64,000 nucleotides of DNA from Bacillus sp. SB49 (lineage in GTDB: Bacteria > Bacillota > Bacilli > Bacillales > Halobacillaceae), in NCBI RefSeq assembly GCF_000469135.2, contig NZ_CP048117.1:549001-613000 (forward strand), written 5' to 3'. Below are positions 39,614 through 47,953 of the stretch, piece by piece. Numbering within the stretch: the first letter of the stretch is position 1; each line of letters opens with the position of its first letter. The notes below the pieces were generated by a model that did not search any database, was not told where the DNA came from, and worked only from the letters and a program-made list of their open reading frames with translations. Made by a program: the position numbers and the translations under genes.

Positions 39614-41089
39614 ATGAACATATTTGAAAGCAATTATTGGTCTGCTTATCTAGATTTTTTGGAAGATTTTCAAAGTCTTCAATATAAAGGGTACACCATT
39701 GCCCATCTTTGTCACTTCCGGAGTCTCATCGGCAAGAATGCTAAAGTGCTGGCGGCTCTTGAGAAAGCAACATTCAGGAAAGTGCTGCGTAATAGAGTGA
39801 CAGACTCTACGCAGGTGCAGGCAGTTTTCAACCACTTTAAAGCGAGTCATCAAGTACCTGTGAATAAGAAACCGAATGGCAAGATCATCTTTCATGACGT
39901 GTACAACTTGATGAGAATTCCGAATGAAACGTACACGAAATATTTCCAAAAGCATCGAACGCTTATAGTAAAAGAGAAGGCAAGCAAATTAAAAGAAGAG
40001 AAGCTGAAACAGAAGAGCGCCATGAAAAAAGGTGCGCGGATGAAGAAGAAAGCACCTTCGAAGACGGTGAAGAGTGCTTCGCCACCGGTTCAATATTTCG
40101 ATGCGTACCAGAAGCATCCCCGGACATCTGCGATCAGTCAGGCGAAACTGCATGCGACGAAATTGCTGAAGAAATTTCCAAACCACCCAATATATCAAGA
40201 TGCCAATTTCAGAAAAGTACTTTGGATTCAAATCAGTAAAATCATTTTACGTGTGGAAGAAGCGACTCAGCTGTTCCGCTCTTTATCTGTATCCGCCATC
40301 GTCGTTCCTTCTACGCACTATCCGGAAAGCAGAACGTTCGTTATGGTCGCTGCCAAACATGGAGTGCCGACCATTTGTATGCAGCACGGCATCATTTCCG
40401 GTGAATTCGGATACCTTCCGAAAATTGCAGATGTGGATGCTGTTTACGGCAGATTCGAAGTGGATTGGTATATATCGAAAGGGGTGAAACCGAAGGGCGT
40501 TGCCATTATCGGTCATCCTCGCTTCGATTTGATTCATAAGCCGGCAAAAAGCTCCAAAGCGAAGCTGGTCCGTCAGCTGGGGCTGGATCCGAAGAAGAAG
40601 ACGGTACTTGTTATCGTACGCGGCGGTTCCCAGGTGAAAAGCTGGCGGAAGTTCCTCGATCGTCTGCACGGGAAGAGTAAAGTGAATATCGTCGTGAAGG
40701 ACTATCCGAGTTCCAAGTCCCAGCGTCTCGTCAAATCCAATCCCTATATATTCTCCGCGCAAGGTCTTCAACTTTATGACCTCCTTCATTTATCCGATGT
40801 TGTTGTGTCCTACTCCTCGACGGTCGGATTGGAAGCGATGCTTGCAAAGAAACCGGTATTCATTCTGAATGAACCATTTCCCGGCTATTCGGGATACTAT
40901 ACGATTCTTGGGAAATTAGTCCAAAGCAACCCGGTGCGGCTGGCGGATCTCGTCACGTCCTACTTTCATACGAACGATATGAAAGTATATGTTCGTAACA
41001 AAGAGAAAGCGTTTCTTGACCGTTCTTATAATCAAAAACACCCTGCCGGCAAGCGGCTGGCTGGTCTCATTCATCATATGACTAATTAA
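39614..41089 (+). CDS. SpsB/CDP-glycerol transferase-like glycosyltransferase, paralogue D
   Basis: A 491-residue member of the four-copy family, RBS AGAGGAGG. N-terminus NIFESNYWSAYLDFLEDFQSL, then CHFRSL. A strongly basic insert about residues 123-156 (runs such as KKGARMKKKAPSKTVK) is longer than in the other copies and may bind acidic polymer or membrane. Motifs: VVPSTHYPESRTFVMVAAKH (about 231), MQHGIISGEFGYLP (about 255), IIGHPRFDLI (about 296), and VSYSSTVGLEAMLAKKP (about 399). It sits between PseB and the second SDR. It is therefore the best candidate in the window for handling the nonulosonic acid donor; that is inference. Confidence 0.77.
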   Translation: MNIFESNYWSAYLDFLEDFQSLQYKGYTIAHLCHFRSLIGKNAKVLAALEKATFRKVLRNRVTDSTQVQAVFNHFKASHQVPVNKKPNGKIIFHDVYNLMRIPNETYTKYFQKHRTLIVKEKASKLKEEKLKQKSAMKKGARMKKKAPSKTVKSASPPVQYFDAYQKHPRTSAISQAKLHATKLLKKFPNHPIYQDANFRKVLWIQISKIILRVEEATQLFRSLSVSAIVVPSTHYPESRTFVMVAAKHGVPTICMQHGIISGEFGYLPKIADVDAVYGRFEVDWYISKGVKPKGVAIIGHPRFDLIHKPAKSSKAKLVRQLGLDPKKKTVLVIVRGGSQVKSWRKFLDRLHGKSKVNIVVKDYPSSKSQRLVKSNPYIFSAQGLQLYDLLHLSDVVVSYSSTVGLEAMLAKKPVFILNEPFPGYSGYYTILGKLVQSNPVRLADLVTSYFHTNDMKVYVRNKEKAFLDRSYNQKHPAGKRLAGLIHHMTN

Positions 41090-41161
41090 GATGCTTCTTT
41101 CTATGAATAAAGCCCTTTTCTTAGAAATATGTATGGACAATATAAGGGAGGGGTGTGCATT

Positions 41162-42106
41162 TTGAACATTCTTGTGACAGGCGGCGCCGGTTTCATCGGC
41201 AGATGGGTCGTCCGAAAACTGCTGGAAGACGGGCACCAAGTATGGGTGCTGGATGATTTATCAAATGGACGTATTGAGAATATGGAAGAATTATTGTCCC
41301 ATAAGAACTTTCGAGCGTTCATCCATGGCGATATCAAAGACGAAGCAACCGTGCAAGCCTTGTTTTATCCGGGGATCGACCTTTGTTATCATCTGGCTGC
41401 AAGCATCAATGTCCAGGATAGCATCGATGATCCGGTGACGACGTTCCATAACGATACTATCGGTACATTCTATCTGCTTGAAGAATGCCGTAAACGTAAC
41501 GTGAAAATGGTATTCATGAGTACCTGTATGGTTTATGACAGGGCTGTGGACGACAAAGGGATTGCTGAAAGCGATCCGATCAAGCCGGCATCCCCGTACG
41601 CAGGCGCTAAGATTGCAGCGGAAAATATGGTGTTGTCGTATTATTACGCTTACGATCTCCCTGTGACAGTCGTCCGGCCGTTCAACACGTATGGGCCTTT
41701 TCAGAAGACGGGAGGAGAAGGCGGCGTAGTGGCCATCTTCATTAAGAACAAACTCCATGGTCTGCCGCTGCAAATTTATGGAGATGGACGTCAGACACGC
41801 GATTTATTGTATGTAGAAGACTGTGCCGGTTTCGTCGTGGAGGCGGGGTACCAGAGTGAAGTGGACGGCGAAATTGTCAATGCCGGTTTAGGAAGGGACA
41901 TTTCCGTTAATGATCTGGCCGCATTGATCGTAGAAGATGAATCGCGTATTGAACATATCGAGCATATCCATCCACAAAGCGAGATTCCGAAACTTCTCTG
42001 TGATTACAGGAAGGCGAAGAGACTTCTGGATTGGGAGCCTGCCGTTACATTAGAGGAAGGCATCCGTCGTACGGAAGAGTGGATCAAGACGACTAAACTC
42101 ATTTAA
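41162..42106 (+). CDS. NAD-dependent epimerase/dehydratase (extended SDR)
   Basis: A 314-residue SDR. I choose TTG after AAGGGAGGGG because it gives MNILVTGGAGFIG; an in-frame GTG 9 bases upstream is possible. The catalytic set is Ser in MSTCMVYD (about 119-126) and SPYAGAKIAAE (about 143-153). It is not one of the six canonical Pse enzymes. I recall a Bacillus thuringiensis pathway variant that uses two SDRs for the step done by PseB alone in Gram-negatives; this gene could be that partner, or could modify another sugar of the same glycan. Confidence 0.8.
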   Translation: MNILVTGGAGFIGRWVVRKLLEDGHQVWVLDDLSNGRIENMEELLSHKNFRAFIHGDIKDEATVQALFYPGIDLCYHLAASINVQDSIDDPVTTFHNDTIGTFYLLEECRKRNVKMVFMSTCMVYDRAVDDKGIAESDPIKPASPYAGAKIAAENMVLSYYYAYDLPVTVVRPFNTYGPFQKTGGEGGVVAIFIKNKLHGLPLQIYGDGRQTRDLLYVEDCAGFVVEAGYQSEVDGEIVNAGLGRDISVNDLAALIVEDESRIEHIEHIHPQSEIPKLLCDYRKAKRLLDWEPAVTLEEGIRRTEEWIKTTKLI

Positions 42107-42120
42107 AGGGGAACGGTCCA

Positions 42121-43323
42121 TTGGGAAAGTTAGCGATAGTAGGGGGGAAGCCTGTCCGTGATTCGATGCTTGCCTACGGCAGGCAGTTTATTGATGATGA
42201 CGATATCGACGCTGTCGTGAACGTCTTGAAAAGTGATTATTTAACGACTGGGCCGACCATCGAGCGCTTCGAAAAGGAACTCTCGGAATATGTCGGCTCT
42301 TCGTATGCCGTTACTTTCTCAAGCGGAACGGCTGCCCTGCACGCCGCATGCTTCGCTGCCGGTGTGACAGAGGGGGCGGAGGTGATCACGACGCCGATCA
42401 CTTTTGTCGCAAGTGCCAACTGTGTCCTTTACAGCGGTGGGACACCTGTATTTGCGGACGTCGATCCGATTCATTACAATATCGATCCGGTATCCGTGGA
42501 AAAGCTGGTGACGGAGAAAACGAAAGCCATCATACCTGTCGACTTTACGGGACAGCCGGCAGACTATAAAGAGCTTCGAAGAATCGCCGACGAGAACGAG
42601 CTGGTGATCATCGAGGATGGTGCCCATGCTCTCGGTGCGGAATACGAAGGGAAGAAAGTCGGTTCGTTCAGTGATATGACGATGTTCAGCTTCCATCCTG
42701 TCAAACATATTACGACGGGAGAAGGTGGTGTGATCACGACGGATAACCCGGTTTTCTATGAGAAATTGAAGTTGTTCCGGACCCATGGCATCACTCGTGA
42801 CACACATCAGCTCGAACAAAATCGGAAGTCCTGGGAATATGAAATGCAGTTCCTCGGCTATCACTACCGCATGACGGATATCCAGGCAGCTTTAGGAAGC
42901 AGTCAGCTGAATAAATTGGAACGCTTCCTTACTTTGCGAAGGGCTTATGCGGCGAAATATGACGAGGCTTTCCGCAACTTGGAAGGAGTCGAAATCCCAT
43001 GCCAGCTGAAAGATACGAAATCAAGCTGGCATTTATATGTTCTTCGTTTAAGTGGGAAGCTTGCTCCGTTGAGGACGGAAGTGTTCGAATCCCTGCGGGC
43101 GGAAAATATCGGAGTGAATGTCCACTACATGCCTGTCCATCTTCAACCTCATTACCAACGACTTGGATATGGGCCGAACCAGTGCCCTGTTGCGGAGGAA
43201 TTGTACGAACACATTCTCACACTGCCTCTATTTCCTGGAATGTCAGACGAGGACGTGAAGGATGTCATTACAGCCGTCCGAAAAGTCGCCGGTCACTTCA
43301 GCGGGAAAGCAGGGAAACCATGA
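42121..43323 (+). CDS. pseC: UDP-4-amino-4,6-dideoxy-L-AltNAc transaminase, PseC
   Basis: A 400-residue PLP aminotransferase of the DegT/DnrJ/EryC1 family. TTG start after AAAGGGGA. The PLP lysine is K195 in FHPVKHITTGEGG. ITTPITFVASANCVLYSGGT and NVHYMPVHLQPHY are typical of PseC. It transfers an amino group from glutamate to C4 of the keto sugar. B. subtilis SpsC belongs to the same family. It overlaps pseG by 4 bases (ATGA). Confidence 0.92.
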   Translation: MGKLAIVGGKPVRDSMLAYGRQFIDDDDIDAVVNVLKSDYLTTGPTIERFEKELSEYVGSSYAVTFSSGTAALHAACFAAGVTEGAEVITTPITFVASANCVLYSGGTPVFADVDPIHYNIDPVSVEKLVTEKTKAIIPVDFTGQPADYKELRRIADENELVIIEDGAHALGAEYEGKKVGSFSDMTMFSFHPVKHITTGEGGVITTDNPVFYEKLKLFRTHGITRDTHQLEQNRKSWEYEMQFLGYHYRMTDIQAALGSSQLNKLERFLTLRRAYAAKYDEAFRNLEGVEIPCQLKDTKSSWHLYVLRLSGKLAPLRTEVFESLRAENIGVNVHYMPVHLQPHYQRLGYGPNQCPVAEELYEHILTLPLFPGMSDEDVKDVITAVRKVAGHFSGKAGKP

Positions 43324-44366
43324 GAATCGGTTTCCGGGCTGATGCGTCCCGTTCCTTGGGGACCGGGCATGTGATGCGTTGTGCCACGCTCGCCGAACAG
43401 TTGAAGAAGCAGGGGGTGGATGTTTTTTTTATGTGCAGAAAACGTCCCGGGGACCTTGTGGATTGGCTGATGGAAGCCGGTATGGATGTTCATATGATCA
43501 CAGGTGCAGACCCGGTGTCCTGGGAGGAGGACGCGGCTAGATGCGTGCAGGTTTTGGATAATATAGGAACGGTGGATTGGCTCGTTGTCGATCATTATCT
43601 GCTGGATGCCCGGTGGGAGGAAGTCTTGTCTGCCCGTGTCGGCGGGGTGATGGTCATCGATGATTTGGCTGACAGGCCTCATAGGTGTGGTGTGCTGCTC
43701 GATCAGAATTTGCACAAGGCTGGGGAAGCGGGGTATGCCAATCTCCTTCCACAAGGCGCCACCTGCCTTTTCGGTCCTGCGTATGCCTTGCTTCGTGAAG
43801 AATTCTATCATTATGACAAGAAGCGTAAAGAACGCTTGGGACGTCTTGATCGAGTGCTTGTTTCCTTCGGTGGCAGTGATCCGAATAACGATACTTGGAA
43901 AGTTGTGCAGGCGTTAAAGCGGCTTGCGGATACACCGAAAGTCGATGTCGTGGTAGGAGGCGCTTATCCTTATAAACAGGAGCTCCGCAAATTCTGCCAA
44001 CAGGAGAAAATGTCCCTGCACGTCCAGACGAAACGGATGGCTCGGCTGATGCAGCAGGCAGATGTAGCTTTCGGTGCAGGTGGGAGTTCTGTGTGGGAGC
44101 GGTGTTATATGAAACTCCCGACTGTTGTCATCGAAGCTGCTGATAATCAGACGGGTGTACTATCGGCCCTTAAAGAGAGGGGAGCGGTTTTATACTTAGG
44201 GAGGAGTGAGCAGGTGACGACCGATCAAATCTATGAACAGCTTGCCCTGTTGAAGAACGATCCGTCCCTTCTCGTGAATCTGTCAAGAGCGGCGGGGGCT
44301 TTAATGGAGAAGCATCGACCGCATGCCGTTGCAGACTTTTTGACAGGAAGGTCTCCTGATGACTGA
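43320..44366 (+). CDS. pseG: UDP-2,4-diacetamido-2,4,6-trideoxy-L-altropyranose hydrolase, PseG
   Basis: A 348-residue GT-B-like nucleotide-sugar hydrolase. The start by overlap with pseC gives MRIGFRADASRSLGTGHVMR, with the catalytic-type H17. The UDP-binding side is VSFGGSDPNNDT (about 180-191) and FGAGGSSVWERCY (about 245-257). It removes UDP to release the free diacetamido sugar. Related to SpsG of B. subtilis. It overlaps the following acetyltransferase by 8 bases. Confidence 0.92.
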   Translation: MRIGFRADASRSLGTGHVMRCATLAEQLKKQGVDVFFMCRKRPGDLVDWLMEAGMDVHMITGADPVSWEEDAARCVQVLDNIGTVDWLVVDHYLLDARWEEVLSARVGGVMVIDDLADRPHRCGVLLDQNLHKAGEAGYANLLPQGATCLFGPAYALLREEFYHYDKKRKERLGRLDRVLVSFGGSDPNNDTWKVVQALKRLADTPKVDVVVGGAYPYKQELRKFCQQEKMSLHVQTKRMARLMQQADVAFGAGGSSVWERCYMKLPTVVIEAADNQTGVLSALKERGAVLYLGRSEQVTTDQIYEQLALLKNDPSLLVNLSRAAGALMEKHRPHAVADFLTGRSPDD

Positions 44367-44877
44367 GTACACGCTTAGAGATGTGGAAGAGAAGGACTGG
44401 AGGCAGATTTGGACGTGGCGGAACAGAGAGGAAATCCGCCGACATATGTATAACAATCAACCCATTGAGTGGGATAGTCATCTCGAATGGATGAAGAAAG
44501 AGCAGAAAAATACCCAGGCTCATGCGAAGATCTTCGTCTCCGGCAAACGTCCGCTTGGCTTTGTTCGATTTTCCGATATCGATCGTGTGCATAAGCGGTG
44601 TCTTTGGGGGTTCTATATCGGAGACCCGGCCGCGCCTAAAGGAGCAGGGACAGAGATGGGGAAGCTTGCCCTTGATTACATTTTTAAGCAGGAACCCGTC
44701 CAAAAAGTATGTGCAGAGGTTCTGTCTTCGAATACAGGCAGCGTTCGTTACCATGAGAAGCTTGGTTTCGTGCAGGAAGGAAGACTTTGCAGCCATTGGA
44801 ACAGAGGGGGAGTGTTTCTTGACGTGATACTTCTGGCACTATTCAAGGAAGATTGGGAGGGGAAGGAATGGAGATGA
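44359..44877 (+). CDS. pseH: Sugar N-acetyltransferase, PseH
   Basis: A 172-residue GNAT protein. The acetyl-CoA region is FYIGDPAAPKGAGTEMGKLAL (central GAGTEMG), and the family pattern VCAEVLSSNTGSVRYHEKLGF follows. It acetylates the C4 amino group of the UDP-sugar made by PseC, before hydrolysis by PseG. Overlaps pseG by 8 bases and PseI by 10, so it is tightly coupled. Confidence 0.88.
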   Translation: MTEYTLRDVEEKDWRQIWTWRNREEIRRHMYNNQPIEWDSHLEWMKKEQKNTQAHAKIFVSGKRPLGFVRFSDIDRVHKRCLWGFYIGDPAAPKGAGTEMGKLALDYIFKQEPVQKVCAEVLSSNTGSVRYHEKLGFVQEGRLCSHWNRGGVFLDVILLALFKEDWEGKEWR

Positions 44878-45917
44878 AAGTGGGCGATCGGTATATCGGT
44901 GAAGCCCATCGGCCGTTCATCATCGCAGAAATGTCCGGGAACCACAATCAATCGTTGACGCGTGCCCTTGAAATCGTTGATCGCGCGGCGGACAGCGGTG
45001 CTGATGCATTGAAAATCCAGACATACACGGCAGATACGATGACGCTGGATCATAAAGGGGCAGACTTTGAAATTAACCAGCAGGACAGTTTGTGGAAGGG
45101 CAAGCGCTTGTATGATCTTTATAAGGAAGCTTATACACCGTGGGAGTGGCATGAAAAGATATTCGAGCGCTGCAGAGAACGAGGTATCATTGGGTTCAGT
45201 ACCCCGTTCGACGCCTCATCGGTCGATTTCCTCGAATCGCTTCATGTCCCTATGTATAAGATTGCATCCTTTGAAAATACGGATCTGCCATTGATCGAGA
45301 AGGTCGCTGCCACAGGGAAACCGGTCATCATATCGACGGGGCTTGCGACAGTCGCCGAAATAGCAGAAATGACGGCTGCTGCGCGGGGAGCCGGCTGTCG
45401 GGATTTAGTGCTTCTGAAGTGCACCAGCAGCTACCCGGCAACTCCGGAGAATTCCAATATCCGAACCATACCTAATATGAAAGAAGTGTTCCGTTGTCAA
45501 GTCGGTCTATCGGACCACACCCTCGGTACAGGGGCGGCGGTTGCAAGTGTCGCTTTAGGTGCGTCCGTCATCGAAAAGCATTTCACCTTAAATCGTAAGG
45601 ACGGAGGCGTGGATTCTCAATTCTCCCTGGAACCGGAGGAGATGAAAGCACTCGTCACGGAAACGGAACGGGCATGGGAAGCGCTCGGATCTGTTCGTTA
45701 CGGACCGACAGACAGCGAAAAAGGGTCGGGCAAATACCGGCGCTCTCTCTATATTACAGAAGATATGAAAGCCGGTGATGTGTTGACAGAGTCGAATCTC
45801 CGGGCTATCCGCCCAGGATTCGGCATGCCGGTGAAATATATGGAAGTGCTGCTCGGGAAGAAAATCAATGCCGATCTGGTAAAAGGGACACCGATGTCCT
45901 GGAAGTGGATTGGATGA
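44868..45917 (+). CDS. pseI: Pseudaminic acid synthase, PseI (NeuB family)
   Basis: A 349-residue NeuB-type synthase. The ATG after GGGAGGGGAAGG is used; another ATG two codons later is possible. The TIM barrel covers about 10-270 (IIAEMSGNHNQS, KIQTYTADTMTL, GFSTPFDASSVDFL, LGASVIEKHFTL), and a C-terminal SAF domain about 285-345 (RRSLYITEDMKAGDVLTESN). It condenses phosphoenolpyruvate with the free 2,4-diacetamido sugar to make pseudaminic acid. EMSGNHNQ favours the Pse type over sialic or legionaminic synthases, though specificity needs assay. Confidence 0.92.
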   Translation: MEMKVGDRYIGEAHRPFIIAEMSGNHNQSLTRALEIVDRAADSGADALKIQTYTADTMTLDHKGADFEINQQDSLWKGKRLYDLYKEAYTPWEWHEKIFERCRERGIIGFSTPFDASSVDFLESLHVPMYKIASFENTDLPLIEKVAATGKPVIISTGLATVAEIAEMTAAARGAGCRDLVLLKCTSSYPATPENSNIRTIPNMKEVFRCQVGLSDHTLGTGAAVASVALGASVIEKHFTLNRKDGGVDSQFSLEPEEMKALVTETERAWEALGSVRYGPTDSEKGSGKYRRSLYITEDMKAGDVLTESNLRAIRPGFGMPVKYMEVLLGKKINADLVKGTPMSWKWIG

Positions 45918-45930
45918 AGGGAGGAGTCAC

Positions 45931-46671
45931 GTGAAAGTCGTCGCCATCGTGCAGGCGCGGATGGGATCGACTCGTCTGCCCGGTAAAGTATTAAAGCCGA
46001 TTCTGGGAAAACCAATGCTTGTCTATCAAATCGAGCGGATGCAGCGTTCGAAGCTGATCGATCAACTGGTCATCGCTACGACCGAGCATGTCAGGGATGA
46101 CCCGATCGTCGAGCTGTGCCGATCTGTAGGAGTGGCTTGTTACAGAGGGTCGGAGGATGATGTGCTGGAGAGATACTATGAAACGGCAGCGGCTTTCGAT
46201 GCAGACGCTGTCGTCAGGCTGACAGCGGACTGCCCGCTGATCGATCCCAACGTGATAGACGATGTCGTCGCTGCTTACGTCCGCCGCGCACCTGCGTTTC
46301 AGTATGGTTCGAACACGGAGGTGCGGACTTATCCGCGGGGGATGGATACAAGCGTGTTCTCTTTCCAAGCGCTGGAGGAAGCATACAAGGAAGCGGTGCA
46401 GCCGGCGGAACGGGAACATGTCACGCCGTTCATCATCCGCCATTCTGAACGGTACTCGAGTTTCCACGTGACATATAAGCGGAATGCCAGTTCTCATCGG
46501 TGGACGGTGGATACAAGCGAAGATTTCGAGCTTGTGAAAAGAATTATCGAACACCTTTACCCAAGCAACCCGGGGTTTTCAATGGAAGATGTCCTTAAAG
46601 TCATCGCTGATCACCCGGATTGGGAGGATATCAACCGTCATATCGAGCAGAAGGACCCAGGATCGTCCTGA
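45931..46671 (+). CDS. pseF: CMP-pseudaminic acid cytidylyltransferase, PseF/SpsF-like
   Basis: A 246-residue nucleotidyltransferase. GTG start after AAGGGAGGAG. The N-terminal VKVVAIVQARMGSTRLPGKV is the CTP-binding loop, and VRLTADCPLIDPNVID (about 91-106) carries the metal-binding Asp. It activates the nonulosonic acid with CTP to the CMP donor for glycosyltransferases. It resembles the SpsF subgroup rather than NeuA. Last gene of the operon, followed by a strong terminator. Confidence 0.9.
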   Translation: MKVVAIVQARMGSTRLPGKVLKPILGKPMLVYQIERMQRSKLIDQLVIATTEHVRDDPIVELCRSVGVACYRGSEDDVLERYYETAAAFDADAVVRLTADCPLIDPNVIDDVVAAYVRRAPAFQYGSNTEVRTYPRGMDTSVFSFQALEEAYKEAVQPAEREHVTPFIIRHSERYSSFHVTYKRNASSHRWTVDTSEDFELVKRIIEHLYPSNPGFSMEDVLKVIADHPDWEDINRHIEQKDPGSS

Positions 46672-46674
46672 CTA

Positions 46675-46708
46675 TACAGACAGCCCCGGCCATTTTGGCC
46701 GGGGCTGT
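46675..46708 (+). terminator. Intrinsic terminator of the pseudaminic acid operon
   Basis: ACAGCCCCGGCC and GGCCGGGGCTGT form a perfect 12-bp stem around ATTTT, followed by TTTT. Confidence 0.92.
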
Positions 46709-46904
46709 TTTGCCACCTTATTTATATGTCTATAACCTTCGTCTCTTATTTCTGCGGCGTACTTTTTTATTTCTATTTGCGATGGCTTGAATCAAAGATA
46801 CCATATTGGGTAAATAATGTTAATAGATTTAATAAATTTTACCAATGAAGCATAGGACGGCTGGGGCGACCTTTTTGTCGATAATATCCAGATGTTCGCA
46901 TCTT

Positions 46905-46933
46905 TTGTCCATTAAGAATCAATATAGTATAGT
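46905..46933 (+). promoter_or_regulatory. Sigma-A promoter of the yeaC-yeaD-yebA operon
   Basis: TTGTCC (46905-46910), 17 bases, TATAGT (46928-46933). Confidence 0.65.
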
Positions 46934-46987
46934 TAAAGATAAGCGTGATAATTCAGAAAAATAGTTCGTTTGAAAGGGGTACACCGA

Positions 46988-47953
46988 ATGACGCAGCAGA
47001 CATTTCTGTATCAACCGAAAATATCGGAAGTACTTAAAAATATGAGACGGGTCATGATTGGGAAAGAAGAGGCGGCACTGTTGAGTGTTGTAGCTCTGCT
47101 TGCCAGAGGCCATGTGCTTCTGGAGGACGTTCCCGGTGTAGGGAAAACGATGCTTGTAAAGACGTTGGCGAAGTCGCTCGACTGCCAGTTCAAAAGGATC
47201 CAGTTCACTCCGGATCTTCTGCCGAGCGATGTGACGGGTGTATCCATTTATAATCCGAAAACATTAGAGTTCGAATTCCGTCCCGGTCCGATTCTCGGTA
47301 ATATCGTCCTGGCAGATGAAATCAACCGGACATCCCCGAAGACACAGTCCGCCTTATTGGAAGGTATGGAAGAAACGAGTATTACGGTGGATGGCAATAC
47401 GGTGCCGCTCAGCGATCCGTTTTTTGTCATGGCAACACAGAACCCGATCGAATATGAAGGGACCTATCCGCTGCCGGAAGCACAGCTTGACCGCTTCCTG
47501 CTCAAGATGAAAATGGGGTATCCATCTGCCAAACAGGAGATGGAAATGCTGGCAAGGACATCGGAAGGACATCCGATCGAGGAGATTACTTCTGTACTCA
47601 ACCGCGAGGAGCTCGTTATGCTTCAGGAAGATGTCGACCGTGTTTATGTCGATCGGACAGTCAACCGATATATCGTAGATTTGGTGACAGGGACGAGAAG
47701 CCATGAAGGGGTGTATCTCGGGGTAAGTCCGCGTGGTTCGATCGCCCTTATGCGGGCGGCGAAGGCCTATGCATTCATCCATGACCGGGATTATGTCATT
47801 CCGGACGATATACAGTACCTGGCTCCGTATGTCCTTTCCCATCGGATGATCCTTACTTCCGAAGCACAATTCGAAGGAGCGAGCGCCGAGTCGATCATTG
47901 ATCAGCTGTTGACGGCTACATCCATTCCAGTGAACAGGAACGTAGGTGAATGA
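46988..47953 (+). CDS. yeaC: MoxR-family AAA+ ATPase
   Basis: A 321-residue ATPase, ATG after AAAGGGG. Walker A is EDVPGVGKTMLVKTL (about 41-55), Walker B is VLADEINRTSPKTQ (about 104-117), and the sensor is ATQNPIEYEGTYPLPEAQLD. MoxR proteins act as chaperones, often with a DUF58 protein, in assembly of enzymes or envelope complexes. Here the DUF58 gene overlaps by 4 bases and a transglutaminase-like gene follows, the same trio as B. subtilis yeaC-yeaD-yebA. Confidence 0.9.
   Translation: MTQQTFLYQPKISEVLKNMRRVMIGKEEAALLSVVALLARGHVLLEDVPGVGKTMLVKTLAKSLDCQFKRIQFTPDLLPSDVTGVSIYNPKTLEFEFRPGPILGNIVLADEINRTSPKTQSALLEGMEETSITVDGNTVPLSDPFFVMATQNPIEYEGTYPLPEAQLDRFLLKMKMGYPSAKQEMEMLARTSEGHPIEEITSVLNREELVMLQEDVDRVYVDRTVNRYIVDLVTGTRSHEGVYLGVSPRGSIALMRAAKAYAFIHDRDYVIPDDIQYLAPYVLSHRMILTSEAQFEGASAESIIDQLLTATSIPVNRNVGE

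Larger units (their letters stand above)
46672..46987. other. Intergenic region before the MoxR operon
   Basis: Apart from the upstream terminator and the promoter at 46905-46933 nothing is seen. The middle part (about 46715-46900) is AT-rich without an ORF or clear structure. Confidence 0.55.

Noticed and set aside
38587-46671. Sialic or legionaminic acid pathway instead of pseudaminic
   Set aside because: PseB-type inverting dehydratase, PseC-type aminotransferase and PseG are present, and no hydrolysing 2-epimerase of the NeuC/LegG kind is seen. The specificity of the synthase still needs assay.
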